Origin: Sepiola atlantica
Lineage: Eukaryota > Mollusca > Cephalopoda > Sepiida > Sepiolidae
Assembly: GCA_963556195.1 (NCBI GenBank)
Contig: OY744525.1
Span: 29,643,769-29,707,768 of the forward strand
Direction of reading: 5' to 3'
DNA: 64,000 bases
The position numbers and the translations under genes were made by a program. Positions 1 through 10,985 of this stretch are shown in pieces (within the stretch, counting starts at the first letter, position 1; every line of letters starts with the position of its first letter). The notes under the pieces were generated by a model. It had not been told where the DNA came from. It did no database searches and saw only the letters and a list, made by a program, of their open reading frames with translations.

Positions 1-114
1 CGTGTTGTCACTCAGACTCCAGGAAATACCACTGGTTGTTGTCGGTGAACAATCACTGACAATGATCTGTGTGAGAACTCCTAGAGAGTACACATAATAA
101 TAATAATTACATTA

Positions 115-960
115 AAGCTAAACTTGATCAAACTAAAGAAAAACAGTAAATGCAGATTGTGTGGACAAAAAGACGAAACAGTAAACCATATAATAAGTGA
201 ATGCAGCAAACTACCCGCAAAATACAGGAACATACACAACTGCAGAGATAAAGCAATACACTGGGGACTATGAAAGCAACTGCATTTTGAACACTAGGTC
301 TAATGGAAGAAACATAAACCGGATAGAGTACTGAAAAATTAAACTCACAAGATCCTCTGGGACATGGAGGTACAAACAGAAAACAAAACTCATTCAAGCA
401 AAGAGATTGATTGTCATAAAAGTCAACAAAAAAGAAAACAAATCTTGCTAAATTGTAGACTCTGCCTAACCAGCAGACAACAGAGTCAAGATCAAGGAGA
501 CAATAAACAAAGCAAATACACGGAACTTGCCAGAAAAACTGAAAGGGATCTGGTGCATGAATAAAGTCAATATAATACCAATAATTATAGGAGCACTGGA
601 AAAAACTCTGAGAGAAATTGAAACCAAAGAGATCAATGAAACCATACAAAGAACAGCAATGATCAAAACAGATGTAATCTTAAGGGAAATCCTCGAATGC
701 GGAAACCAATCCGCATAAGCTACGAACGGTAAGATGTCACATCGGAGATTACAATGGGAAGAAAACAAAACAACGGGAGAACACCACCACACGAACTAAG
801 GAACAGAAACTGCAAGAAATATCATAAACTGCCCCCCAGAGTCCTAATAAAATGTGATGGCACCAGCCGTGAATATCCCGAAAACCCAGACAAGCATCAA
901 AATTACATCCGTTCACTGTAGTTGTCTCCAGATTCCGGAAGGCGTTATACTGCAATAACT
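115..960 (+). mobile_element. 3' fragment of a decayed non-LTR retrotransposon (LINE)
   Basis: Translated in shifting plus-strand frames, this is the C-terminal tail of a LINE polymerase. At 151-204 it reads CRLCGQKDETVNHIISEC, a CX2C-X8-H-X4-C zinc knuckle of the kind that follows the reverse transcriptase in many LINEs. At about 545-718 the segment containing MNKVNIIPIIIGALEK continues the same family tail up to a stop at 716-718. The knuckle, the middle part and the tail lie in different frames and the middle is scrambled, so the copy is dead. There is no reverse transcriptase core, so it is 5'-truncated or cut by the window edge. The 720-960 stretch looks like the 3' untranslated tail. 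Identification rests on recognised motifs, not on a search; the clade is not assigned. Confidence 0.75.
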
Positions 961-1574
961 TATTTCCTCAAACCGCTTGCTTTTAGAATTCCATCACTAC
1001 CCACTGTTTCCCTGACTGTATCAACATGCAGAAATTTAAATGCAAGGTGCACAAGCATTACACCGAACAAATCCCTATTTAGGACGCCCCTATAAATATC
1101 GTCCCTCATTCAGAGTAGGCTATAACGTCTCAGTGGCAGTGTTCTTTTCTCAGCGTTAATTGAAGTAAAATAAACTATCTTTTCGGAAGAATCAAATATC
1201 CTTAAAAAGGACAGAACGTAATTAATCACGTAAGACTCAAATTATATAGGTTTTTAATACAACAGATCAATTCACATGTTAATATACTTAGCTATTTTCA
1301 TTGGCGAAAATATATAAGCATAAAAGCATACATAAAAAAACAAATAAACCGAATTAATTTTAATGTCTATCTAACACAACATTGATAGATGTAATATTAA
1401 GTCGTTACAAAAATAATGGCCGCCTGAACCGTTGAGTTTTAAAAAGTCATTTTCACACAGAATTAATAGGTAATTTCTATTAAATGTTAACGTATATAAT
1501 AATTAATATGTTCTGAATAATAATTTGTAACCTTTTTTCAAGTAGAAATTATTCTTGAAGAATAGAAGCCCCTC

Positions 1575-1930
1575 TATGATGAACATGCCAACACATGACC
1601 CTCGCATTCTTATATTGCATGAGTTCAAACTTGGGCATACTGCCTCAGAAACTCTGCCAATATGAACAGGGCATGGGAAATGGGCCGACAAGCGAATCGG
1701 ACAGTACGTAGTAGAGATTAGACCATTCGAAAATGAAGACAGAAAGGACGACCGTGTAATCGTTACAATGAACAATTGCGCATGTGGAGCAAAACCCACG
1801 TCAAGGTGCCAAATAAATGTCTCAGACATTTACTTTAAGCACTGCAAGAGTTTAGCTTCATTTACAGAGTATTTGCAAGATGCAAAATGTTTCTGTGGCG
1901 AAATTTATGATCTTGAGCCAGAATCGAGCG
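1575..1930 (+). pseudogene. mariner transposase N-terminal remnant
   Basis: One plus-strand frame carries the conserved mariner opening (LHEFKLGHTASE-like), then a region aligning loosely with the DNA-binding linker and the N-V-S-x-x-T-V-like second helix. A TGA interrupts the frame at about 1655. The catalytic D,D34D part is absent. It lies inside the element with inverted ends at 1400-2244. Confidence 0.65.
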
Positions 1931-1989
1931 GTGGAGATGGCTCGGACTTACTTCCTCCCCGTATTAACAGAGTCCGCCTTTGCCTGGCT

Positions 1990-2065
1990 TGCAGATGACA
2001 AGGGAAATAAGTTTTGGCTTAATAGTTTTCTAGTGAGGATTGAACTCGCAACCTCGAAGTAACAA
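1990..2065 (-). other. tRNA-like B-box segment, possible SINE scrap
   Basis: Read on the minus strand, the segment contains GCGAGTTCAATCCTCAC, close to the pol III B-box consensus GGTTCRANNCC. No convincing A box at the right spacing and no clear ends were found, so this may be a SINE fragment inside the mariner copy or chance. Confidence 0.25.
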
Positions 2066-2450
2066 ATCTACTGGTTGCTGCACAATAATACGTGGATTCA
2101 CATTGATGACAAATAGTGAGCCAGCGGATTATGTTTTTTTTTTCTGATTGGTTTAGCGGAAATGAAAATGTGCTAATAAGAGGCGTTTCTTCAACATGAA
2201 TAAATGTATGTTTCTGAAATCGGCCATTATTTTTGTAACGACCTAATATAATAGGTCTGTTAACATTACCTTTAAATGAAAATAGTATCTACTTACCTAC
2301 CTAGGCTTGTGGAATGTGGAATCGACATGTTGAATCTCATCTCATCTCATATATTACGTTAGCGAACGTACTAATTATACTTGATAGCGAGTTAGAAGTT
2401 TTTTAATAAGTAAACAAGCTGGCTTCGCCCGTTAGCTCTCGCTGTACATT

Positions 2451-2454
2451 TATA

Positions 2455-2514
<60 letters not shown>

Positions 2515-2625
2515 CATATATATATATACATATATATTTATACATATATATATTTATAGATATATATATATATACATATATATACATATATATATGTATA
2601 TATACATACATATATATATTATGTA
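2451..2625. repeat. (TA)n microsatellite with TACATA interruptions
   Basis: About 175 bp of alternating TA broken by regularly placed C, G and TTTA variants, inside the G0 upstream block. Confidence 0.95.
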
Positions 2626-3512
2626 AGTCATTCTTATTTAATATGTATTAAATCAGATATGATTTAATTAGAATTTTACCTATTTGAATTTTCGATTGAC
2701 CTATGGTTTACATTTGAATGTGTCTGGGGAGATTTTCCTCCGGCCACCCTGTTAATAATATAAAAAATTGCTAACATTATTGGGAATAGACATAATATTT
2801 GGTTATTTACCTATTGTTTAAATTTCATTAGAATCAAAGGGGAAACATTTCTCTGTGGGAGGGTTGTATCGCCTGGGGACCCCAGTGTTCAAGTGATATA
2901 ATTCTTATATAGCATATGACCTTCACTGAGAGGTAAGTAGTCCACATGCCACTTTCCAAGCAATTCTGTCTAGCGGTTTGCGTGAACATAAGACACAAAG
3001 ATCAGGCGGGCACATACACACACAATTACTATTTTATATGTATATAGGAGATTAGAATTGGAAATACATCTACGACGAATCGTTTACATTGAGTGTATGC
3101 AATGGTTCAGTTGTGATTGAAATCGTGTTCAAAAATATATCAACCGTAAATTATCAATCTTCATTTACTTCAAACAGAAACGCTTTTCTTCTTAATAAGA
3201 GGCGTTTCTGAGAAATAGTTACATCAGTTACAAACACTTTATTTCATTGCAAAGCCAACATTGACATTGTTACTACGTCAAAGTAACACATCTCACGATA
3301 TCTTGAGAAGTTTAAAGTTATTAAATGTTATTTCAATGAATGTGATCGCTGTAATTACATCCCTTTCACCCAATCTATTCTGAAGATATTAGTAGGCCCT
3401 ACTCTGAACATTTAATAAATAAAATATAACAAATGATAAAAAGGACTGGGGGAATACACGGAGTTCTTTAACTAATATGAATCTACGTCGATTCTTCCTG
3501 CAAATCCGATGA
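2626..3512. other. No gene seen; rest of G0 upstream block
   Basis: Non-coding AT-rich sequence. It contains a short hairpin near 3177-3210 in which AGAAACGC pairs with GCGTTTCT. No long frames or recognisable elements were found apart from similarity to other family upstream regions. Confidence 0.4.
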
Positions 3513-3640
3513 GTATACTCTTAAAATAAGTATAATGTGAAATTAAAAAAAAAACGAAACGAAATTCATATAATTATACTCTTAAAATAAGTATAAAGTA
3601 ACATTCAAAACAAAAAAACGAAACGAAATTCATATAACTC
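3513..3640. repeat. Two-copy direct repeat, unit about 64 bp
   Basis: TATACTCTTAAAATAAGTAT occurs at about 3516 and again near 3577. Each copy is followed by an A-run and ACGAAACGAAATTCATATAA. It is a simple tandem duplication. Confidence 0.85.
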
Positions 3641-4534
3641 ATTAAGCTTTTAAAGACCCCACGTTTTGCTTCTATCAATTTTGTTAATAAAAGAAAACAG
3701 AGATAATACTTTTATCAATTAGTATTGGTTTATATATTGCAAGACGTATGTTGCAGTTTAGGTTGTCAATGTGACGTGTTGGTATATCGAATGCGTTCTG
3801 AGTTCAACAAAATCCAAAATAAAATTAATACTCTCACGTTGAAGATAACATTTAAAATGAATAAGTAAACATAAATGATAGAATAAGAAAAGGAATCTTT
3901 AAAAATATATATGTTTATGAATTTGTTAGATGAGGATTGATAATTTGAATTATTTGGATTATTCGGACTGTAGAACCGTATTGCCCCACTCGACGACCGT
4001 CGACTCCAACGTTGTGTTTCCGTGGCCTTCTTCTTTGTCTTCATCGTCTTAGCCGTGTCGTCTATCCACTGACGAATCGTTGAGGGCACAACAATGGTCC
4101 ACAAGTTAAAATAAAGAAACACAACTCTCGATAAATAACACGAACGCATATACGTTGTGTATAACTTAGTTTGAACTATGAGTGTGTGTGACACCGTCGT
4201 GGACTGTCGAGACACCTATTGTCGTTGCTCAAGTCGTCAGTTCATCTGATCGTTTTCGCGATCCGATGCGTTCTCTCTTGAGATTCGATCCTAACTGTTC
4301 GTCGTCTCTCCGAAACATAAACTCGTCAACTTTTGCCATAAACTTTACTGTCGTCAACTGTCGTAAAACTAACCTACCTTACTGTGGTCAGGTGTCGTAA
4401 AACACTGTCACTCCTAAAATGTCGTGTCCAGTATTCTTTTCTTAGTGACCTGTCCTGAACAATGGAAATTGACCACTCCCGCATTGTCTTTTGTCTCTTT
4501 CGATGAGTCACTTCCTATACTCGCACCCTTCATT

Positions 4535-4935
4535 GTATCACAAGACTACTGTTCTCATCTTAGATGTTATGATCACTACGTTTCTGGCCGTTTCAATTTT
4601 TGACCTTCTACACATAAATCTTGTTGTACTCGGGAATCGTTCTGTCGGGAGTAACGGATATAAGTGTTAACTAAAAAGGGACTGTTCTCTGGCGGTTAAA
4701 GGGTCAATCCTCGGTGCCGGCTATACTAAAGATTACTTTTACGAATTACTGTCATGACTGCCGAGACGAGAGCAAGCTACCCCCGTTGATTTAATAAAGT
4801 GGTTTGTTTGAAATGCTGTACAGATTCCCGAGTTCAACAAGATACGCCGGAAAAAGGTTGGAAATTTCATCAGCCGAAACGTTGTAAGAATAAGCTCTAA
4901 GAAGAGAACAGTAGTCCGAATAAACAAAATAATAA
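4535..4935. mobile_element. Foldback (long inverted repeat) element, copy 1
   Basis: The left part (about 4535-4655) contains CATCTTAGATGTTATGATCA...ACTCGGGAATC. The right part (about 4770-4935) contains GATTCCCGAGTTCAACAAG...AAACGTTGTAAGAATAAG. The two are diverged reverse complements around a spacer. The same arms make up the much better preserved element at 13923-14461 and the partial one at 63812-64000. Short frames in the arms are not conserved as protein on both sides and I treat them as non-coding. Confidence 0.65.
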
Positions 4936-5499
4936 AAAAGAACATAATATAAGAATACGTGGTTATTAATTCTTCATTAAATTTTAGATTAATTAATCTC
5001 TTCACATTTTGAATATTTAATATTCTAAATAAACACGATGTAGAGAACATAAATTGTGCGAGCAATCTCCCGGAGCATTCAGAAATCTCTGTTTATTTGG
5101 AAGTGACCATTGGAAAATATTAACGGGACTCGAACTTATGCTGTCGAAATTCCGAAGCTACTATCATGCTGAATGCTTCGTTTTATTAAATAAAACGAAC
5201 CAACCCCCAAAGAGAGAAAGAAATATTAGTAGAAACCCTAAATGGTATGACCCCAAAATACTGTATTTTCTCGACGTTTACGGTGAAACGCATGGAAGAA
5301 AACAGCTTCCGTTTTCCTACTTATTTGTCAACGACTGTTCGTGTTAAGTTAACCTTTTACATTTATCGCTTCAAAATTAACAGACATTCTTGATTTTCCA
5401 GGCTGATAGATATCACGTAAATGTTTGTTTACACAAATTTATTATTTAAATTCAAGTGTTAAAATGGAATTCAATTTTAAACCCTCAATATCGACAAAG

Positions 5500-5877
5500 G
5501 TTAGACAAAATAACCGTAAACACTTATAAATCTTCCCATAAAATCCAGCCTTCTGAAGCTCTCGGTAGACAGTTTTTTTTGTTAAAACGGGATAATCCAG
5601 ATGATTGTTAAACTCTGCTGTAATTTGTGGTGCCGTGTTTTTGTGCTGTTTCTTCACAATCCTTACAAAGGCTCTACGATCTCTTCCGGACAGCTGCATC
5701 CTTTTTCCAGAATGTTGTTTGGAGGAGAATGGTAACTCTTCTTTTTAATAGACTGCCATCATTTTCGAAACATTCCTCTCGATATGACCACCATCTAAGC
5801 TACATACGTTACAGAAACACCTGCCATACGGGCACCATCAATCTGCCCTCTTTGGAAATCTGATAAATCAGTCATTT
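5500..5877 (-). pseudogene. Tc1-like transposase, N-terminal remnant
   Basis: Minus-strand frames give MTDLSDFQRGQIDGARMAGV from 5877, then, after a frame change, QLSGRDRRAFVRIVKKQHKN followed by ITAEFNN and TVYRELQKAGFYGK. These are the paired-like helix-turn-helix DNA-binding halves of Tc1 transposases. The catalytic DDE part is missing because the sequence runs into unrelated DNA near 5500. A stop in the first helix region and the frameshift make it non-functional. No inverted repeats were located. Confidence 0.8.
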
Positions 5878-6055
5878 GAATGTGTCTTACAAATATGCAC
5901 TATCAAAAATAAAAATTAAAAACTTAACCAATTCATGACAACAATAACCATTAAAAAATAAAAATAAAATAAACAGTTTGGTAAATTTTTTCAATTTTGA
6001 TGGCTGTTTTAAAATTAATGCGAAATTCACAATGTGTTAGCTTCATTCTGTCAAA

Positions 6056-6057
<2 letters not shown>

Positions 6058-6091
<34 letters not shown>
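6058..6091. repeat. (TA)n microsatellite
   Basis: Pure TA run. Confidence 0.95.
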
Positions 6092-6095
<4 letters not shown>

Positions 6096-6449
6096 TTAAA
6101 AAAAAATCAAAATGGCGGATTAGTTTGATCGCACACGTGTGAGTGTTTGCTCTAAGATTTGTTGTTTGTTTTTTTGTTAATTTTCACCTTAAAATAAAAC
6201 AGATGATATGATGTGTTTTTTTTTTCAAGACACTCTAATCTAAGAACTCTTATTATTTGTGAACTTTTTCTGATGATTTTGTAGTGTTGCAGAGACGATA
6301 TTGACATACAAATGTTGTTTGGCACAAAACAAATGAAACGGACCGTTAAATATATCTCACAGAAATTTGGAATTTTTGGAAATGTGAAAAAAATAAAAAT
6401 AAAAGTAATAAAACAAACCATGGTTATTGGAATATAATAAAAAAAACTG

Positions 6450-6451
<2 letters not shown>

Positions 6452-6517
<66 letters not shown>

Positions 6518-6518
6518 G
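6452..6518. repeat. (TA)n microsatellite
   Basis: TA run with one G interruption; open frames here are artefacts. Confidence 0.95.
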
Positions 6519-6676
6519 CGTCCATGTACTTAAACTTATATTACTTTCATCAATACTCCAGAAAATAATAATATTAATAGTAACAATAGTAATAATAATA
6601 ACAACATAATAATAATAGCAATCACAACGATAATAGCAGTAATAGGAATAATAATTTAACAATTATAGAAGTACAA

Positions 6677-6681
6677 TCATC

Positions 6682-6748
<67 letters not shown>
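6677..6748. repeat. (AAT)n microsatellite
   Basis: About 24 AAT units, followed by AT-rich sequence to 7090 in which I see no gene. Confidence 0.95.
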
Positions 6749-7093
6749 TAAACATACTATTTATAATAATAGTAATAGTAAAAGTAATAAATAATGATAA
6801 AAATATATAATATATGATTCAAAATACGATATCTGAGGATAAGAAAAAATAGTAATATAAATACAAGAACATCACTTAAATTATGAACATAACAAGAACA
6901 ATAATAGCGGAATTGTCACTAGAATGGTAATATGACAAGAATCACATTTAGTAATAAAATATAAGCAGTGAGAATTTAAATTAAAGTTACTAAGGAACAC
7001 AACAGTGAACGTGAACAAAAAGGTTCGCATATAAAGAATAACATGTGAAGGATTTTGCAAGAACAGTTTACATAGAGTTTAAATATCACACTG

Positions 7094-7664
7094 GTGATAC
7101 CAGATCAGGCTGCCCTGTGGCTCCCTGAGACGAAATTCACCAACATTGACGTTTTTTTTTTTTTTTTTTTTTTGTTTGTAAAACTTAATTATGTTCTACA
7201 AAACCAAAAACAAAAACAACAGCCCCTCTCCCTTTCTCCCTCCCCTTTTTTATCTTTATTTTTCCTACCCTACTCCCGGTCCTGGATATGACCTTAAACT
7301 ACATCCGATGGTGAGATCCGGCTTACGGACTTTGGGGAATGTGGAGCGACCTCTTAATTACCATTGCTCCCAGGTCCACCCTGACCCGGAGTGGTAGTAC
7401 CTGTTAGGGTCCCAACTATGGGTTAAATAGAAACAGATATTAAAAGGGGAAAGAAACAAAAAAGAGAAGAAAACAAGACCAGATTCGGCATTAAATAACC
7501 CAAAAAGGGTTGATATGCCGTAAAACAAAACTACCAAACCAAAAACCCTGATTAAACATTTGAAGATATAAAGAACTTGAAGCATAAAAACTTTCACTAT
7601 AATGACCAGATTCGGCATTAAATAACACAAAAAGGGTTGATATGCCGTAAAACAAAACTACCAT
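7094..7664. repeat. Dispersed-repeat-like block with an internal 62-bp duplication
   Basis: A more GC-rich stretch than its surroundings. It includes a T20 run (7150-7171). The segment CCAGATTCGGCATTAAATAA and the following AAAAAGGGTTGATATGCCGT occur at 7479-7540 and again at 7602-7664. It looks like part of a transposable element, but I cannot name the family. Confidence 0.45.
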
Positions 7665-7699
7665 ACCAAACTACCTAAATATCACATTTGAGACCAAAC

Positions 7700-8100
7700 C
7701 CGTTTAAGAATTGTAAAGCATGAAAGAAACGAATAATAATAAGAGAAAGCACGTAGAAGTACATCTATAAACGATATTATTTTCAATATGTACGCTGTGA
7801 GTTGTTTAGAATGAGTGCGTAGTCTTTAAACTGACCAACCGTAAATTAATAGTTCCCCAGGTAAACTCTTTAAAAGCACTTCAGTGCAAATCAGAAAAAC
7901 ACATACAAATATCCACTTGAAGCTATTTCTCTTAGATGACCGTTTGTAAAAGAACGGAAAATAAAATAGGCCTTTCATCATTGAACTGCTCTTAATATCT
8001 GAACTATTGAAGTTTATATGTCTATAATCTATACCTGCTTCCAAGGAAACTAGTAGAAGCCTTTCTATAGTCTATAGATTCGTCAATAAAGTCTATTTTT
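7700..8100. other. No gene seen
   Basis: AT-rich unique-looking sequence; the 72-residue frame on the minus strand at 7826-8044 has no recognisable features. Confidence 0.4.
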
Positions 8101-8101
8101 A

Positions 8102-8103
<2 letters not shown>

Positions 8104-8163
<60 letters not shown>
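8104..8163. repeat. (TA)n microsatellite
   Basis: Pure TA run of about 58 bp. Confidence 0.95.
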
Positions 8164-8164
<1 letters not shown>

Positions 8165-8429
8165 AATAAAGGGGATAACTCACCAAGTAATATTTCTTCA
8201 AGGAACTCAGAGAGTAAATTCCCTTTTTACAACAATCACTAAGATATCAATAAGTCAAAAATTAGAGAGTTACCAAAATATCGCTATTTTGGCTAAGGAC
8301 ACCGTCACTATCGTTGAAGTCAAATGTAAATATCTTATTTAATTAAAAAGTTACATTATTTACCCTGTAATTGAACATCATGAACAGTATTTCTTCTCAG
8401 TAGTAAAAGTTTGTATGAAACGAGTGGAA

Positions 8430-8431
<2 letters not shown>

Positions 8432-8470
<39 letters not shown>
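8432..8470. repeat. (TA)n microsatellite
   Basis: TA run immediately left of hairpin-element copy 1. Confidence 0.95.
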
Positions 8471-8472
<2 letters not shown>

Positions 8473-8483
8473 AAGCTATTCAA

Positions 8484-8745
8484 ATATATTTATGGCAATT
8501 AAGCTACACAGAGGCTCCCGCGTTACGTCCCCAGGATAATCTCTAGGCGACAATGCATGAAGATTACCCCTGGGGATAAAACGCGGGATCCTCTGTGTAG
8601 CTTAATTGCCATAAATATATTTTTTATAGATTACTACTTAGCTCTACTTACGTATCGAGAACTGTTGAAGTAAATATTGAAGATTGATACATAACAATAT
8701 ATATATGATTATGAATTTTTATGTGGATACATGAAATAGTAATAT
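8484..8745 (+). mobile_element. Hairpin element 'HP-A', copy 1 (most complete)
   Basis: Arms 8484-8540 and 8561-8620 are nearly perfect reverse complements, with GGCAATTAAGCTACACAGAG in the left arm and its complement in the right, and a spacer of about 20 bp. A non-palindromic tail (8621-8745) follows, with CTCTACTTACGTATCGAGAA and TTTTATGTGGATACATGAAA, and then another TA tract. The same hairpin plus tail recurs inverted at 35458-35689 and partly at 52607-52920. There is no coding capacity, so it is a non-autonomous, MITE-like element. All three copies abut TA tracts. Confidence 0.8.
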
Positions 8746-8767
8746 ATATATATATATATATATATGT
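8742..8767. repeat. (TA)n microsatellite
   Basis: TA run at the tail end of hairpin-element copy 1. Confidence 0.9.
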
Positions 8768-8769
8768 AC

Positions 8770-9198
8770 AAATAATTAATTTAAGAACTATACGTTACAT
8801 ATTTCAGAGTCGTACCGTGGTTACATCCAGAAGAGATGATGTTTTAAATTAAAAAAAGGTTATAGCCCAAGGAGACTCGTCAACATACTGAAAAAGTTTT
8901 TTAAAAAACAACAAAAAAAGAAATTACGTTTGGGTATACGATGTTATATATTTTTTTAATTCAATGAGTAGTATTTTTTAGAGGAGGAGATTAATTTTGC
9001 ACGGTTAATAGATTTTTTTACAATAGCGATAAGGACACTCGCTCTTGAAATTTAAACAAAATTATATAGAATTTAAGCTGGTTGGTTCTGTATAAGTGGA
9101 AGTGTTAAACGATTTATTAGAGGCGTTAATAAAGACATCTAGGAATGTGATTTTATTATGTACGTTCAGTACTGTAGTAAATTAAAGAACAATGTTTT
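8770..9198. other. No gene seen
   Basis: AT-rich sequence without recognisable elements. Confidence 0.4.
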
Positions 9199-9543
9199 TT
9201 GGGAGAACGTCTTGAAGTTTGTTTATTTGTTCATTGTTCATTCTCCTCTGAACATTACTATTCATTAAATAAAAATAAAAAAGTACTTCCTAACAACAAA
9301 TTCCCTAATGATATCGTTGATGAACAAATAAATGAAACTTTAAAAAACACCAGTACAAATAATAATATTCAAAATAAAAACTCGAACAATATTAACAAAT
9401 ACTATTGTAATAAATTGCAACCAAAGTTCAGATTAGAAGAAAACTCCATGAAAAATAAAAAAGGAAGTAGAAAAGAAGACACAAACTATAAGACAGTATC
9501 GCATGACAAAGTTGTTCTACAACGAAAGCTTGCCAAAAAATAA
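9199..9543 (+). CDS. Hypothetical 114-residue frame, Asn/Lys-rich
   Basis: An open frame of 114 codons with low-complexity Asn-rich middle (NNNIQNKNSNNINKYY) and a C-terminus ending YKTVSHDKVVLQRKLAKK. I recognise no family. The one point in favour of past coding use is that the C-terminal portion is duplicated at 9770-9861, where the frame still reads DYKTVSLGKDGVQRKLEKK before a stop. No promoter, signal peptide or splice evidence is visible. It could be a terminal exon, a transposon scrap or chance. Confidence 0.25.
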   Translation: MGERLEVCLFVHCSFSSEHYYSLNKNKKVLPNNKFPNDIVDEQINETLKNTSTNNNIQNKNSNNINKYYCNKLQPKFRLEENSMKNKKGSRKEDTNYKTVSHDKVVLQRKLAKK

Positions 9544-9920
9544 CTGAATTGATTTTTAATTTTAATTGCACGACGTGATAATTTAAAAAATATTTCACTT
9601 AAATACATTTTAATAGGTGTTTCAAAAATGCTGTCAATTTCCTTATTCAAATAGCGCCAATCTGCGCATAATATCGACCGGACCACATGTACCGTAACGT
9701 TTTTTTAGATCTTGACGTGCCTCACTGCTTCCTTCGCGATTCGACCCCTCGAGGTTAATACCATCAAAATAGGGTAGAAGAAGAGAAGGAAAAAGATTAT
9801 AAGACCGTCTCGCTTGGCAAAGATGGTGTACAACGAAAGCTTGAAAAAAAATAAATGAATGTTTCATTAAAATTGCACAATTTGTTGATTTTCAAAATAT
9901 TTTACATACCTCCATTTTCA
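9430..9920. repeat. Diverged direct duplication, two copies about 330 bp apart
   Basis: Copy 1 at about 9430-9620 and copy 2 at about 9770-9920 share a stretch containing CAACGAAAGCTTG (9520 and 9831), an AAAATAA(C/A)TGAAT stop region and an AATTGCAC segment. The DNA between the copies is unrelated. Confidence 0.7.
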
Positions 9921-9923
9921 TAC

Positions 9924-10009
<86 letters not shown>

Positions 10010-10112
10010 ATGTGTGTGAGTGTGTGGGGTTTATTTATGTATCCAAAGAAGCAGTTAACGGACATTTATGCACTGAAAACATACACCCCCCACACACACA
10101 TATATATATATA

Positions 10113-10173
<61 letters not shown>

Positions 10174-10203
10174 GTTATAGTGGAATAATTCCAGGATTTA
10201 TTA

Positions 10204-10277
<74 letters not shown>
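9924..10277. repeat. Compound (TA)n/(GT)n microsatellite cluster
   Basis: Three TA tracts (9924-9993, 10098-10170, 10212-10277) with a GT-rich piece at 9994-10025 and a CA piece at 10086-10099. Frames encoding Tyr-Ile repeats here are artefacts. Confidence 0.95.
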
Positions 10278-10278
<1 letters not shown>

Positions 10279-10796
10279 TTAATCCAAACATTTTACTCAC
10301 ACTAATATACGACCGCAAGAAGTTTAAATCGAAGCTCTTCAAACTTAATTCGATTATTAAGGACTTACACGTAGACTTTTATCACTGGATAATACAAAAC
10401 TATATTTTTAATAAATATATGGAAGTCACATCTACTTTAAGAATCGAATGAAGAAAATGTAAATTTTGAATTACAAAATAAGTGTATAACAAGCAATGAA
10501 CATATTAAATCTACAAACGTCTTAATAACAAAAAAATATCGAATCGAATGAGAAAGGATGGGAGGAGAGAAGCACTAAGCACTAACATTTTAAAAACCAG
10601 TCAATAACACCGAAACATAAGTTTTTGAAAATAATATTCCAAAATAACATTGTGATGTATAGATTGACGCTTTCTTTATATGTAAACTTATATTTGTGAA
10701 AGTAATTAAAAATAACGATTAATTAATAAATACTCTATTTTCCCCTTGATGTTTACACCATCTTACCGAATGTTTTCGTGACATTTCATTTTTCAA
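10278..10796. other. No gene seen
   Basis: AT-rich sequence between TA tracts with no recognisable motif. Confidence 0.4.
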
Positions 10797-10808
10797 ATGA
10801 ACGTATTC

Positions 10809-10812
<4 letters not shown>

Positions 10813-10871
<59 letters not shown>

Positions 10872-10921
10872 ATTATATATATAATATATATATATAGATA
10901 TATATATATTATATATATATA

Positions 10922-10981
<60 letters not shown>
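10813..10981. repeat. (TA)n microsatellite, phase-broken
   Basis: TA tract broken by TAT/ATTA phase changes about every 15-30 bp. Confidence 0.95.

Positions 10982-10985
<4 letters not shown>

Larger units (their letters stand above)
1400..2244 (+). mobile_element. Internally deleted mariner element with terminal inverted repeats
   Basis: The ends are inverted copies: left GTCGTTACAAAAATAATGG from 1401 and its exact reverse complement ending at 2242, extending at least 21 bp on each side with a single A/G difference just outside. The element is flanked by TA, as mariners are. Between about 1575 and 1930 a plus-strand frame reads ILILHEFKLGHTASE and later QINVSDIYFKHCKSLASF, which resembles the N-terminal helix-turn-helix half of a mariner transposase. 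In-frame stops and the total length of about 845 bp (full elements are about 1.3 kb) show that it is dead and lacks the catalytic half. The flanks join the upstream block of G0, so it inserted after that block existed. Confidence 0.75.
1215..3220 (-). repeat. G0: orphan upstream block of the secreted repeat-protein family
   Basis: This stretch matches the region upstream of loci G1, G2, G3 and G6. Shared landmarks are the GAAxATATATAAG...AACAAATAAA segment (about 1305-1350, compare 16740-16790), the motif with 'ctacctaggcttgtggaatgtggaatcgac' features (about 2295-2325, compare 14818-14850, 16855-16885 and 21545-21580) and a 'GTTGTGATTGAA' segment near 3110 (compare 17032). It is split by the mariner element at 1400-2244. 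No gene body is visible to its left, where a LINE fragment lies instead. Orientation is inferred from the other minus-strand loci. Confidence 0.6.

Noticed and set aside
128..649. 173-codon minus-strand frame
   Set aside because: Shadow of the plus-strand LINE fragment, which carries the recognisable zinc knuckle.
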